Of a stretch of DNA of 64,000 nucleotides, positions 1 through 11,900 are shown piece by piece; position 1 is the stretch's first letter; every line of letters starts with the position of its first letter. Under the pieces are notes generated by a model that saw nothing but the letters and a program-made list of their open reading frames with translations, was not told where the DNA came from and searched no databases. Origin of the DNA: Erythrocercus mccallii (Eukaryota; Chordata; Aves; Passeriformes; Dicruridae); the NCBI GenBank assembly GCA_013397435.1, contig VZRG01001644.1, positions 62,001 through 126,000 of the forward strand, given 5' to 3'. The translations under genes and the position numbers were made by a program.

Positions 1-1990
1 ATAGCAGGGAAGTAAACATGAAATTAGTAAATGTGACTGCATACCATTAAACCCTTTGCAAACCACACAATGGTGTCAGACTGGTGCAAGTTGATTGTTG
101 GTCACGGCTGGAATCACTGAGATGAAATGAACCCAGAGCAGAGGACCAGTGCAATTAGGCATGTGCTGCTTAAAACCTCCTCTTTCAGTTAGTTGTCTCT
201 TAGCCTGATGCATCAGCCTTGTGCTATATTGAGGAGAAAACATACCCTGCATTAGGAAAGGCATGCGGTGACTGTATTTCAGCACTGTATTCAGCACTGG
301 CTCTGGCATATCCTTCCCATCTAACACTAGTCACCTTGTGGTTACTCTTCATCCTCTTTTTAATAAACAGAGAATACAGCCTGAGCCCACCAACACTTTG
401 TATTTGACCTGTGTGGAACAAGGGGCTCTTTTTGCCCTCTCTTTTCCTCCCTGCATATTAATGTTGGCCTTCCCGAAGGATTTGTGTGTCTAAAATATAA
501 ATGTCACTCCTGCAAAAGAATTCCGTGCAGTACATAAAGAGCTGTGGTGAAGAGCTTGGGATAAGGCATAGGCTGAAATTTCTGCAAATACATATTTAGT
601 TTGTAAATATTTCCACAATTTAGCACCTGTCTCATACAGTCATATGCAAATGTCATTCAAGAGAGTTTTGACTGTCTGGATGTTTCAATATCTTTTAAAA
701 AGTTTCAAATAATAATAATTCAAATAATTCAAGTTTGTTTTACAAATATGAGGTCCTTCTAAAGCAAAGTCAAACAATTTATCAGAACTCCAAACAATGG
801 CAACAGGACCAGGATTAAATGGCAGTAGTAATCGCCCTAATTCCCCACAACTATTTATTGTCACCTGTCCCTGTCACCTGTGTGATGTAACTTGAAGTCT
901 CTCAGCATAAAGCAAAGGTGGTTTTACTGAAAGGTAAAGTCTGAGAAAACATTGTGAATGTTCACTAAAACTGTCAGTACTTATCATAGACCTTTTTAAT
1001 CTATAGCTTTTTTTGGCATTTATGTTCTAGAAGGTGTTGGATAAAAGTATATTAGAGTTGTGTTTGTTTCTAACAAGACAGCAAACAAGGGGTTTTGTCA
1101 TGGGAAATCCCAAATGTTTTATACAGAAGCCAGACAGAATGCTGTTCAAACTCAAAGCTGTTGTGTGGCAACTGTACCATTCCATCCAGTGGAGAATAAA
1201 AATGGCTGTTGGAAAAAGTAATCTAAAGCTCTCTGGAGACACATAAAGATTCCTGTTGAGTTCAGTGAGGCTTAGGTGAGAATGCAGAAATAATCAATTT
1301 ATCAAATATTTTGTTTTACTCATATGGAACCAAGCAAATTTTCTCCTTTAGAAAGAGGAGATCTAAGAGCTTGAGATTAAACAGGAATAACTGCAGCAAT
1401 ATGAGAAAACTTGTATACGTGCTGAAGAAAAAAAAATTTTCTCCTGGAAGTTGAAGTAAATGTGGAATCAGCTGCAAAGACACAGAGTGATTATTGAAAT
1501 AATGCAATATGCCCCCCAAAACAGGCAAACAAAGAAACAAACATGTCCCAACATGCTGTTGGGACAAGATTAGCTACAAACTGAATATACAAGTATATTT
1601 CTTCTCAGATATAAGCAATGCCTTAAAAAACTTACTCTCCAAAACCAGATTAACCAGGATGTAAAAAATATGTAATGATGTGCTTATATTAACTGAATAT
1701 CTTATAGCCAATGGCAAACTTGTTTGGTAATTATTTCTTTCAGAGAAGGTCATTCTGTATCATGTGCTTTATAATAGAGATGGTTATGTAATACAATTAA
1801 CCAAACCACTCAGATGACACCAGCTAAGTCAGGAACAGGATTTCTTATGGGTCAGTTATGGATTACTTCTGCATATTATACAAGACTGCTTATCACAGAA
1901 TGCTTAAATGCTATTGGAAACAAAGCCCAGCACTCAGCACTCCCTGTCCCACTTGAGCATAGGGCTACATAGCCCCAGTTTTTCTTGTAT

Positions 1991-2066
1991 TTCCTTCCTT
2001 CCTTCCTTCCTTCCTTCCTTCCTTCCTTCCTTCCTTCCTTCCTTCCTTCCTTCCTTCCTTCCTTCC
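1991..2066. repeat. (TTCC)n microsatellite, about 19 copies
   Basis: Uninterrupted TTCC tetranucleotide array, read as GGAA on the minus strand. It runs directly into the pentanucleotide array that follows. The Pro-Ser-Phe-Leu repeats in the + strand frames crossing it are translation artefacts, not a protein. Confidence 0.97.
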
Positions 2067-2121
2067 CTACCCTACCCTACCCTACCCTACCCTACCCTAC
2101 CCTACCCTACCCTACCCTACC
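2065..2121. repeat. (CCCTA)n microsatellite, about 11 copies
   Basis: Perfect pentanucleotide array joined directly to the TTCC array. The minus strand reads TAGGG repeated, with G triplets separated by two bases. The unit is one base shorter than the vertebrate telomere unit CCCTAA, so it is telomere-like but not telomeric. Confidence 0.97.
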
Positions 2122-5100
2122 TCCTCTTTCTTTTCCTTATATATTTTCTTTGTGGTATTTTTTATACTTTTATAGAAAAGAACCAAAATGGCCACATGCC
2201 TCCTTTCTGCTACAATTAAATTGTTTTAAAATAAGTCTCTGTTATATTACACTGGACATTCAGTAACATTTCACTGTAATTCACCCCAAAGGATTTATTA
2301 ACAGGAGTCTCAGTTACCCCACCTCAGTGGCAGGTCATAACAAAGCCTCCAGGAATCATTTTGGAGAAGTCACTGGCTAAATCCTAAGGCATATGGATTT
2401 CTGTAGGAATATGTGAAGTAATTGGGGTATGAACTGGGGAGGCTACTAAAAAGGTTCAGAAGTTTCACAAGAAAATATTTACACTAGAAGGCAAAAGCTC
2501 ATTTTCTAAGTGTTTTTAAAGTTTAGACTCACTTTATTACAGGCAATGGTCTTTTGTTTGAACAGTTCTATCAGTGACGACTTTACAGACTTACTCCCTA
2601 CACATTTCTTTGTTTCAATAGTTAAATATCCTGATCCTTCATTTCCTAACATGAACAAAATAGTTACAAAAAATAATCAGTGTAGAAGGAGCAGAATTCA
2701 AAATTACTCCCTTTGCCCAACAGTGTTTGAGTTAAACTAAGAAAATATGCACAGAATATTAAGCAAAGGTTAAGGTGAATAAATGTGGTGGACAACAAAT
2801 GGAAGAAAACACTCAGTTTGTTGAATACATGGCTCCAGCTGGGACACCAAATGTCTCACATCATTCATACAGTAAAAGCCCTTCAAACTAATTTAACTTT
2901 TACTTTCTGTCAATGTGGTTTTGTTACTGTTACTGATCACCTGTCAATTCTAAGTCTAAATAATCATCCTTCAACTTCCGTAACAGTTTGAATAACTCCT
3001 CAGCCAATTCTAATTAGAAATCCTGCAACTCTCCTCTGTAAGACATTATTTTTTACAAAAATAGATTTTCAGGCCCTTACTCTCCCTTATTTTTTTTTTC
3101 CATCTTTCCTCACTTAAAGCTGTTTTGGCAAAAGGGAGAACTATGATAAAACCTGAATTATTGGAGGTTTTAACTGCTTACTGTTAAAATGGCCAACATC
3201 TTAGAAGAAAAGATAATTTCATTAAAACTTTAATCACTGAAATGATACCAAAGTAGCTGAGATGAAAATCTGGATCAGAGTAGTTTTCTGGAGTAGTTTC
3301 TTGTGTTAATTTTAAATTTGAGCATGGCTAAAGGAAGCAGATAGGTGCCTTGAACATAAACCAGCATAGATATTCAGGCAGTACATTATGCTCTCCAGAG
3401 ACATAAAATGGAACACAGTCCCTGAGCCAAAGGGTGAATTCAGAAGCTGGAAAAAATAAAAACTCACTATTGAGTGTTATCTATGAATCTAATTAGAATG
3501 GATACAGTCTAAGTTGATTTACAAAGTACAAAAAATATGTGCATATCTTAGGTACATGGTACCCCAAGGCAGAATCTCCACTCAGACAACTGATGCATTT
3601 TGCTTCCCAGGCATTACAATTTGCATTTCTTTGTTTCTTTGCTGTGAATTGAGAAGAATTGTTACTTCCCTGAATGCTGTAGGATTAATGTTTGCAGAGT
3701 GTTTGACATTGTCACTCGCAAGTTACTATAAAAATGATGAAGGACACCCATTTTTGGCACTTAGTGATCCCTTTGTGAAGACATTCTGGCTTTTTTCAGT
3801 AGATCAGCAAGCAAGTTTGGAAGATTGGATAGTTGCAGAGTTCAGTCCTGTAGGATGCCTAAAACCTAAAGGACAGAAGCTCCTAACTTCTTGTACAAGT
3901 CCTATAACTGCATTAATTTTATTTAAGAAGCAGGTACCATTTTAACACAATCCTTTAAGATGCAGCCAGAGGTAGCATTACTCACTGTTTCTACAATAGT
4001 CTGGTGTAAAAGCATCACAGAGAGACTCTGAAATCAGAGCTCTATGGGTCTCTAACGATGTCTGTGGTTAAAATAATGGTTACAGTTTTGTTCCATTGAG
4101 GGTGGGGGCCCCCAAAGCAAAAATTTCATCAGTTTATGTACCTTCAAGTTAGCAGAGGAGCACCCAGATCTCTTCCAGGGAGGAGATTGTTCATGTCTGA
4201 TGCAATACTAGAGCACTCAGAGTTGTCAGATGGAGAGTTCCCAAAAGAGTCGGGGGGTGTTTGGAGTCCTTGGTGGTCCACAGACCTCTCTAGAAATATG
4301 ACCATTGTTTGACCTTGCTTCTGCCCTTGGGCTGTATGTTGTGTGGTCACTACAGAACAGGAAAATTGGCTCCAGAAAGGGTCTGCCCTACCTTTGTATG
4401 GTCCCACTTTTCCAGGAATGTTCTCTTCCAACTTGCCCACTTGAATGGTCACTAGTGTTTGAGGCATAGCAATGCATTATCTCCTTGCTGTCCAGACTTC
4501 TACAGGCATTCCTATTTCTTCTCACTTCTTATTGAACTGTTGGTGAGAAAGTGTCTTCTGATGGCCCTTAGGGCCATTGACTCATATATGAGGTTTGGGT
4601 CTGCAGAACGAAGAAGAGTGCTTACCTCCCAAGATGTAAAAGCCTCACCAGGAGGCTTTTCTCCTACCAGACAGATTTTGTTTCATACAGGAATGAAAGG
4701 AATGGAGAAGTTCACTCATTAATTCTCCAGACAGTAGATCTACTGGAAATGACAGCAACCTCAGTGCTGAAGTAACCATATTGATGTAGACACAGTAGTC
4801 TAAGGACACATGTATTTAAAATAGGATCAGAGCAGAGGAAGAGGTATTGTCCGTTATATATCAGCCCATCTTTATCGGCTGGAAGATGGACAGCTCTTTG
4901 GATTGAGTCTGCTGTCACTTCTTGTCACACTGGATGAAACAGATTCAGAACCTGAAAGAAATGGATCACAGACTGGGGCTTAGCATTATGAAAGTGCAGT
5001 AAGACAGCTGAATTTTCACAAAGAGAACTTGTTTCATTTTTAGAGTCAACTGTAGATCAGATTTACTTACTAATTTTATTGTGTCATAATAAACTCATGA

Positions 5101-6115
5101 ACGTGTTTCAGTATATTTGAGAAACTAGTCCTTTTTTTAGTAACATGAGGATTTTACTAGAAATCCTGTTATTAAACTCTAGTGATCAGTGCTAGGGAGG
5201 GGATTTCATCTGTAGTGCTTTTCACAGTTAACATGCTTCAGCACTGATTTACTGAGGTTACATTGCAAAATATATTTATGATTTTTATCATAATATTTAT
5301 TTGAAATTCTAAATGTCCTAATGTCACTAGATAAGTAATAATAAGATACTTGCAGCCTTTAAGGGTGACATAATTTATTAAATGATTTTCAAATACAAGG
5401 GGTTTTAGATTGTGTAGTGCTTAGAATACTGCATTTACAAGCTCAAACATATGGTAATAATGAAGAGCAATGGCTCTGACAATTTCCTTTTCTAAGTAAT
5501 GAAACTTTTCTGATTAAGGGCTGAAGATGCCAAGGTAGCTTTTCTGTAATCTTAACTACATGCACAGATGTATTTGAACACATGGTCATCAATGCATGTT
5601 TGTAAACTCACGAGTATAATGTGAATCACACTCGGAACTATCCCACAAAAGTCTGTTCCAAAGTCTATTTAAATCTATAGAATGATTCCTACTGCTTTTG
5701 TATGTTTTGGTTGAGGTCCAAAAGGGATGATTATGAATGTTTCTTTGCAGAAGGCAGGTTATCAACTTCTATAAGAACTGGTGAAATACTCTCATGGCAA
5801 AACAACCACTGGCTTTATTGAGATCAGGATATTTCCTATGTACATTTAGACAATCAGCTTTACGTGCTCTTTCATGACCAAGAAGCAATGCTGATAAATC
5901 TGGAAATTCCATTATGAATAATTTATCTTCAGTCGCTTAAAGTATCTCAGACAGTGCACTTCAGTGATATTCTTACATGTTACAGAGTTATTTTAGTACA
6001 CTCATTCTTCATTCAGACATCTGTTTTATCCTCAGTCCCTGCTGGTGTTCACAGAGCAACTCCACCTTTTCACATGCAAGCTAACTAATGTCAGTGCAGG
6101 TGCCATTAAAAATTG

Positions 6116-6190
6116 CATGATAGCTGGCATGCTTGCCTAAACAAGTAGGAATCTTGGTTCAAGTCTCTCCTCTGCCTTGTGTGGCCTGAA
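6116..6190 (+). repeat. possible tRNA-derived SINE remnant (MIR-like)
   Basis: The stretch has a box-B-like GGTTCAAGTCTC followed by CTCTGCC, the order found in the tRNA-related head of MIR SINEs, and a loose box-A-like TAGCTGGCATG upstream. No tRNA cloverleaf can be closed, so it is not a tRNA gene. The resemblance is short and could be chance. Confidence 0.28.
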
Positions 6191-6763
6191 CTTGCATCGC
6201 CCATGTCCTAGAAGGCTGCCTGGACTCCAGTGAATGGGAATGATATATGACTAAACCTGTCCTAATTTCCTAATTGCTATCAGATGTTGAAGTAGTCGCT
6301 GAAATGCTTCTGGGAGTATAGATCTTCCTTCTCATGGCTGAGTACTCCAGAAGTATAAAACTGGAGATTTATTTAGGCATTGGGTAATTTATTCTCCATT
6401 TACTTTCTTTCTCCCCACTCCAAAATAATGATTAGCTATTCCAGGGGGGGCTTAGAAGGAGAGGTTTTCAAGACTTTCTCACTCTGGCAGTTTGAGCACT
6501 CCTCCAGGAGACAAGGTTTAGAGCTCTTGACAGAGAAGAGCTGCAGAAGAAGCAGCCACTATCAGTGCCAGATTGAACAAATTCAGGTACCAGCAGTGAA
6601 CAGATGAAATCAGGCTGTCACTGGGGTTACTAAGAAATTCGAAGGAATCATGTTTTCTTTCATAATGAAAACAATATACACATTGAAAAGGACAAACTTC
6701 AAGCTAGTATTATTTATTTTCCTAACTATTCTGCTCCTGCTTATAAATTTACTCCTTTTTTGT

Positions 6764-6850
6764 TCGGGTTTTTTTTTGGGGGGGGGGGGTTGTTGGTTTG
6801 TTCGGGGTTTTTTGTTATTGTTTTGGGGGTTATTTGGTTGATTGGTGGGT
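6764..6850 (+). repeat. G/T-rich low-complexity tract with a 12-G run
   Basis: The plus strand is almost only G and T, including 12 consecutive G at 6778-6789 and further GGGG and GGGGG runs. It lies about 85 bases upstream of the last LAPTM4B exon, in the sense strand of the intron. It resembles the T/G tracts at 20902-21020 and 28026-28203. Confidence 0.9.
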
Positions 6851-6935
6851 TGTGGACAAGGCCTTAGGGGTTTTCTTTTCTATAAGTTTTATCATCTGAC
6901 TTTTTTTTTAAAACCCTTTTTTTCTATTCTTACAG

Positions 6936-7010
6936 GTTCTCTTACCACCATATGATGATCCTGCGAATGGAGCTGCTAAAGATCCACCACCACCTTATGT
7001 GTCAGCATAA
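6936..7010 (+). CDS. LAPTM4B: LAPTM4B, last coding exon (C-terminal tail)
   Basis: Encodes the final 24 residues and stop of lysosomal-associated transmembrane protein 4B, a four-pass late endosomal and lysosomal membrane protein. The exon follows a pyrimidine-rich tract and a TACAG acceptor at 6931-6935 and reads in phase 0 to TAA at 7008-7010. The peptide begins VLLPPYDD and ends PPPPYVSA, matching the LAPTM4B tail. It holds two PY motifs (LPPY and PPPPY), which in this family bind Nedd4-type WW domains and contribute to lysosomal sorting. Compared with my recollection of the human tail, the segment between the motifs is one residue shorter. The paralogue LAPTM4A has a related tail, but the NGAAK spacer and the MATN2 neighbour point to LAPTM4B. 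The other exons are upstream of the window. Confidence 0.95.
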   Translation, partial: VLLPPYDDPANGAAKDPPPPYVSA

Positions 7011-8960
7011 GTGAGAGTGCTGTGTCCCTAGGGAGGATAGCTTTACTTTACAGACATTGAAGCAATAGTTTGATAATTTCACTTCCAGGATATAACCTCC
7101 ATGAGTTACACTTTGCTGTTTTGCTGACATACTGAAACTTAAGTTGTATTACTCATATTCTGTAGATAGTTTTAATAATTTGCTGCAACTACAGTAGTGT
7201 TTCAGAAACTAGTGAACTAGTTTCAGAATAATTCTGGGTAGCACGAGGGTTACAATAGTCACTGAATAGCTTTTTCCACCATGTCTGACATACAGTGCTA
7301 GAGAACATAGAACTTTGTATTCTCAGTCAGGTTCAGAGTGTAATTTAATTTTATTTGTAAAACTTCCAAATCATTACAGATAGGTTTCTCAGATGCCCAC
7401 ATTCAACTTCAGAATACAGACCAAGTCCAAAAAAGTGACATTCCAGTTCATTCCTCTTCTGCAAGTATTTTTGAAGTTACTATGCTGTGAATGATGATGA
7501 TTGCAAGAAGAAGAAGAATTAGTTTTATGCACTGTTCTCATCAATCTGGCTAATGAGAAACATATTTAATTGGAAGGATAAGTATGGGAAATGAGAACAG
7601 ACAAAGCACTCTATGTGTAACAGGCCAGAACCTGTGGTCTACACAGATTCACTTTGTCCCAGCCTGAAACCATTCTAATGCTCAAAAAAAAAAGTTAGCA
7701 AATTCTGGTTTTCTTTTCCTGCCTACATACCTTTTCCCTCCCCACTAACTTCACAAATAGTATTTTGAGGTCACAAAATCCCTGCTTTAAAGTCTCAAGA
7801 TTAGGTGACAAAGCTGTGTCTTTCGCACTTGACATGCAAATGTTTTCCCATCGGAATGTGCCTGTAAATATCGCAGTGTTCTGCTGAGTGTAAACTGAAT
7901 TATGCAGATTCTAAGATAGATGTTCCCAACTTGTGGGGCACTTAAGCATGTAATTTCCTTGAGCATCAGCAGATACGTTTTCTCTGTTTCTCATATACGT
8001 CAGTGTTGGGGGGTTAGATTCCTTTTATGACTGAACTGGTTGTACTGAGAATCTTTCTCATGGGGCTCGTCTATGAATGCTTGTGTGAGGTATTTATTCC
8101 TTCTCTAGAGAAGTGCCTCCTGCACATGTAACTTTTTGTTTCGATGAAGTTTCTACTTTTCATTGAAAAGGAACATGTAAAGGGAATATAATGTGTGTCT
8201 CTACCTCTCCTTGTTTCCTCTGCATTGTCTCCTCTGCATTTGGGGTGATTGAAAAGGCTGAAGCTAAACTGGTGCCATTGCACAGCACCCCAGGTAAAGG
8301 GCAGTGCAGAGCTGAGTCACAGTTTGGAGGGGCACCAGAAGACACCAAGGTGCCATCTCTCCTGTGGCTGGGCTGGCACGTGAGTCCACACCCTTCCTGA
8401 GGAGGACACCTGTTCTTACCCTTAGTGCATTGACTCCATTCTGCTGACTGAAGAAATGTGGAACTTTTCCTGACTTTTTCTGGAAAAGAGCTTTCCAGGG
8501 GAACACAGGACCAACAAATTCTTTTCACAGAGATTGCAACTGTGAGCTGTTCTTGCAGAGGCCAGGGAAGGAAAGGACAGACTCTTGCCTGTCTCTTCCA
8601 CACCCCTGGCAAAAGGCAGGTCCCTATCTGCTTGTTGGAATTTTAGTTCATGGTTAATCTACTCTGAGATCAAACTAAGTAATGCATTTAAATGAACCAA
8701 TCCTGAAATCCATCCCCTGATCTGTGTCACAGTCCTGTTTTTTTTCCTTTTGAATAATGTCATCTACTCTCATTACAGATGTCTTTGGGAATTTAGGGGT
8801 GGTGCTGGCCGGCTGGGCTTCTGAGCTTCATTTTCTTTCATTCTTGACAGATTTGTGAAGGATGTTAAGCTGTCATCTGTTTGAGAAAAGCTGGTTGTAA
8901 ATACGTTGCATCTGTGTATACAAACTTCTCTACAATAAAAGGGATTGTTTCCTCAAGACT
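7011..8960 (+). other. LAPTM4B: LAPTM4B 3' UTR
   Basis: Sequence from the stop codon to the first strong polyadenylation signal, about 1.95 kb. It has a small hairpin-forming inverted repeat at 7205-7224 and GAA-rich triplets near 7507-7520. Antisense and sense ORFs of up to 150 codons at 8160-8646 overlap each other in several frames, have no recognisable domain, and are treated as chance. The exact 3' end is inferred from the AATAAA position. Confidence 0.7.
8934..8939 (+). terminator. LAPTM4B: LAPTM4B polyadenylation signal AATAAA
   Basis: Canonical hexamer preceded by a TGTA-containing upstream sequence (TCTGTGTATAC at 8911-8921) and followed within 25 bases by a GT/T-rich stretch. This arrangement is typical of a real cleavage site. 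Cleavage would fall at about 8955-8965. Confidence 0.75.
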
Positions 8961-11900
8961 ATGGAAATAATTTTTTATGGTCTTCCAAGCACAAACACAC
9001 AAATTTCTGTCCAGTCAATCTGTCATAGTAGAATTTTCTCTGTAGAGGACTAAAAGATAGGTTTTTAGTCTACTCATCAGTCAATTTACCAGCTTTCCCA
9101 TTGTAGTGTATAAATGGATGAGAGGACAGTAAATTCTATAATCTATTGCATAATAAGACCAAAAGATAATTCAAGGTTTTAGTTCATCGTCCAAAACTGC
9201 AGGCATTTTTTCAGGTTTGATGAATTGTGTAATACAGAGCAGAGCTAAACTGAGCTGCACTGAAAGCTGGGGCTGCATTTTCTCCACACCATAATAGGGA
9301 TAACGTGCTAATTCACATGAAATTTCCTTAAGACTTTAGCTTGTCTCGCTAAAGAATCAAGACTTCTTCACACATCCCATGCGTGCATAAATGCGAGTAC
9401 AGTTTGTCCTGCCAGAACTCCTCTTGGATTTGGTCCAATTTGAGTTAAAGAGGGCAGGAAGATTATGGTACCAAAACCACGACATGCTTGCACAGAGAGT
9501 GAATAGCTGGGTAGGAGGTAACAGATAATGTAATGTAAGTTTAGTTCTGGTGACATATCAGAGGATCCCCATGAGAGATGAGTTCCACTGCTCCCAAACA
9601 ATAAGATTCTGTGGGTTACATGAAGAGTTAAGAACTCCAGCTGAAGGATTTTTATCCTGAGATGTTGAATTCATTCTCTATTTCCATGTATAATTCTGGG
9701 GAATTTACACCACAGCTTTTCTGTAATTCATTTTTTAATAGTCATCTGCAACACAGCCCATTAAAAAGCTGGCTTCTTAAGTTCCTGTGTTTTGGGAATT
9801 GCTGACTCCTAACAGTTTTTTCCAATATTCCTTGCATTTTTTTCCTTTCTCACCGATATTAGGAGCATCTGCTTACTCAAATGCTCTCCTGGTTTTGTAT
9901 CTGAAAGTCTAATAGAGCAGCTTTTTTATTAATAATTTTTAGTAACTTACTAGTGGAAGGAACCTACTTTGAGGAAATGTTGGCATGAAACATCATAAAT
10001 ATAAGGCCAAACCAGCAAACAGGAATCTAAACTTTGATAGCACCAGAAACATAAGTAGATCTTTTGCTGAAATCTCTTCTGGAGGTTGTGGCTTTTTTTT
10101 TCTTTTAATGTGTTACAAGGTATTGCAGGCTTCACAAGTCCTACACGTGCTAAGACACAAATCCAACTTTTCTTATATGTGCCTGATGCTTTTATTTCTG
10201 ATTGAACCATACAGCAATGCAGCTTTCCTTCATTCTACATTTATCTATGCATCATATTGGAGAAAGCAACAAGGAATTTGTAGTGGTGACCCATCAGTGT
10301 GGGACTTGTGCTTTAAAGTACATGAAGTTTTCTAAAACAATTACTGATGACCATCATTTTAGGTGTTAGCCTGTCTTACTTCTTTGGGAAAACCTCTGGT
10401 TGATAAAAACAATCGAGTCTTGATATGTTAGCAAAGACCACATCGAATCAATAAACTGCCAGATAAAATCTTGGCAAGGAAGCAGAGCAAATGATAAGCA
10501 GTCAACAAATCCCAAACAAATTCCAAATTCTTTCAAATTTGGGCATTCCTCACCACTACCCTGTTGGTTAGGGACACCATGGAGAGTTTTAAAAATTGTT
10601 GCTAATAACAAGTCTGTGCACACTGGTGCTTGGAATGTGCAAAATGGAAGACTTGGTTACTGCTAAGGGCAGAAGAGGAGCAGTAACAGGAACAGAACAT
10701 GGGATGGCAACATTCACGTGCATCTTTCAAATGGCACAGAAACAAGGCTCACTGCTGCAATATTGGTTGACTTATGTGCCCTTTCTCCTCTGCTATGGTC
10801 AGGAGGAAATATAATTGCTCGTGTAACCTCTTATAGTAGCTGTTAGACAAGCTCTGTTCCAGAATTCTGTCACTGAAGTGGATGATACCTTTGTCTTGTT
10901 TTAATGCAAGGACATCTACAGATTAGTATTTCTAAACCAAAAGGAGTATTGGTTAAATGCCTGCCGAAGTGTCTAGTCAGACAGAGGGCTCCAAACTGCT
11001 CCTCTGGAGCTAAGTTTTATCCTTAAAGACTTCTTAGGTGTTCTCTCTGTAGACGCTGCTCTCCTTAGATACTGCTTCTCTGGAGCCAGGTTGTATCTTT
11101 CCCATTTACCCATCTCTATTAGCTGTAGAAACTGCAGTAAAATACCACAAAAAAGCATTTCTTGCAAATTCACTATGGAGATGTTTTAACACTATCTCAG
11201 TTCCCAGCTCTGAGAAATCCAAAACAGCAGCTATAGCTATCTAAAGGGAGGCTTGGCTCTGATAAATCAGGATTAGTGTTCTTTCAGAAAAAGACTCTGG
11301 TATTTGTAAATGATATCTCCACACCCATGGGTTTGACCTGGAATCGTTCTGCAGTGTGGCCAGTTTTTTAGCTGAATAGCTCAGCAGGGTGTGGAATACA
11401 GATCTGTGACCTTCTGCCTGCAGCCAGTGTCCACCTCCAGCAGAAGAGGATACTCTGGCATTGGGAGTGAAAGCCTCATTGTCACCCAGCCAGCAGATGC
11501 TATTTCAAAGCAAAAAGGCAATTCTACAACTACACCCTGGACAATGAGCTACAGCAATAGTTTATTTTAGTGAAGAACCTTAGTGAAATTTAATGCAGTA
11601 AATTATTTTCTTCAGAGAAATTAAGTCTGTCATAGCTGAAACCAGGACACAGATTATTCAAACGTTTCAGGAGAGTTTTCAGGAAATAATGAAATGTTTT
11701 CATTTGTAGCTAGAGCTGGACTTAACTAATTAGACTGGAGGACATAGGGTCACTTGGAAAGCTGAATAAACAGCAAGGAGATAAATCAGGTCTGCAGTAG
11801 GCTGGCTGCTTGGCTTACATGAGAAGCTTTGCTAGCCAGCAGAGACAAAGGAAGTTGCTCTGAGGGAGGGAGCTGCAGCACTGCAGTCTCTGCAGGCATT

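Larger units (their letters stand above)
1..6935 (+). other. LAPTM4B: LAPTM4B last intron (3' part)
   Basis: Non-coding sequence upstream of the last LAPTM4B exon. I looked for the penultimate exon, which in the family encodes the end of the last membrane segment and a Cys-Trp-Asn-Cys-Tyr type sequence, and did not see it, so it should lie upstream of the window. Contents are AT-rich unique DNA, a composite microsatellite at 1991-2121, a perfect inverted repeat at 1544-1566, a weak tRNA-SINE-like stretch near 6116-6190, and a G/T-rich tract at 6764-6850. The ORFs here (for example 143 codons from 3514) have no recognisable domain and no splice context. Confidence 0.75.

Noticed and set aside
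2065..2121. Interstitial telomere repeat
   Set aside because: The unit is CCCTA (5 bases), not CCCTAA (6 bases), throughout.
1908..2266. ORFs with Pro-Ser-Phe-Leu and Pro-Tyr-Pro-Thr-Leu repeats
   Set aside because: Direct translation of the TTCC and CCCTA microsatellites. No gene context.
3514..3945. 143-codon ORF in the LAPTM4B intron
   Set aside because: No recognisable domain and no splice signals marking an exon. Length is reachable by chance in 64 kb.
8160..8646. Antisense and sense ORFs (up to 150 codons) in the LAPTM4B 3' UTR
   Set aside because: Several overlapping frames open at once and no family resemblance. Best explained as chance in locally GC-richer UTR.
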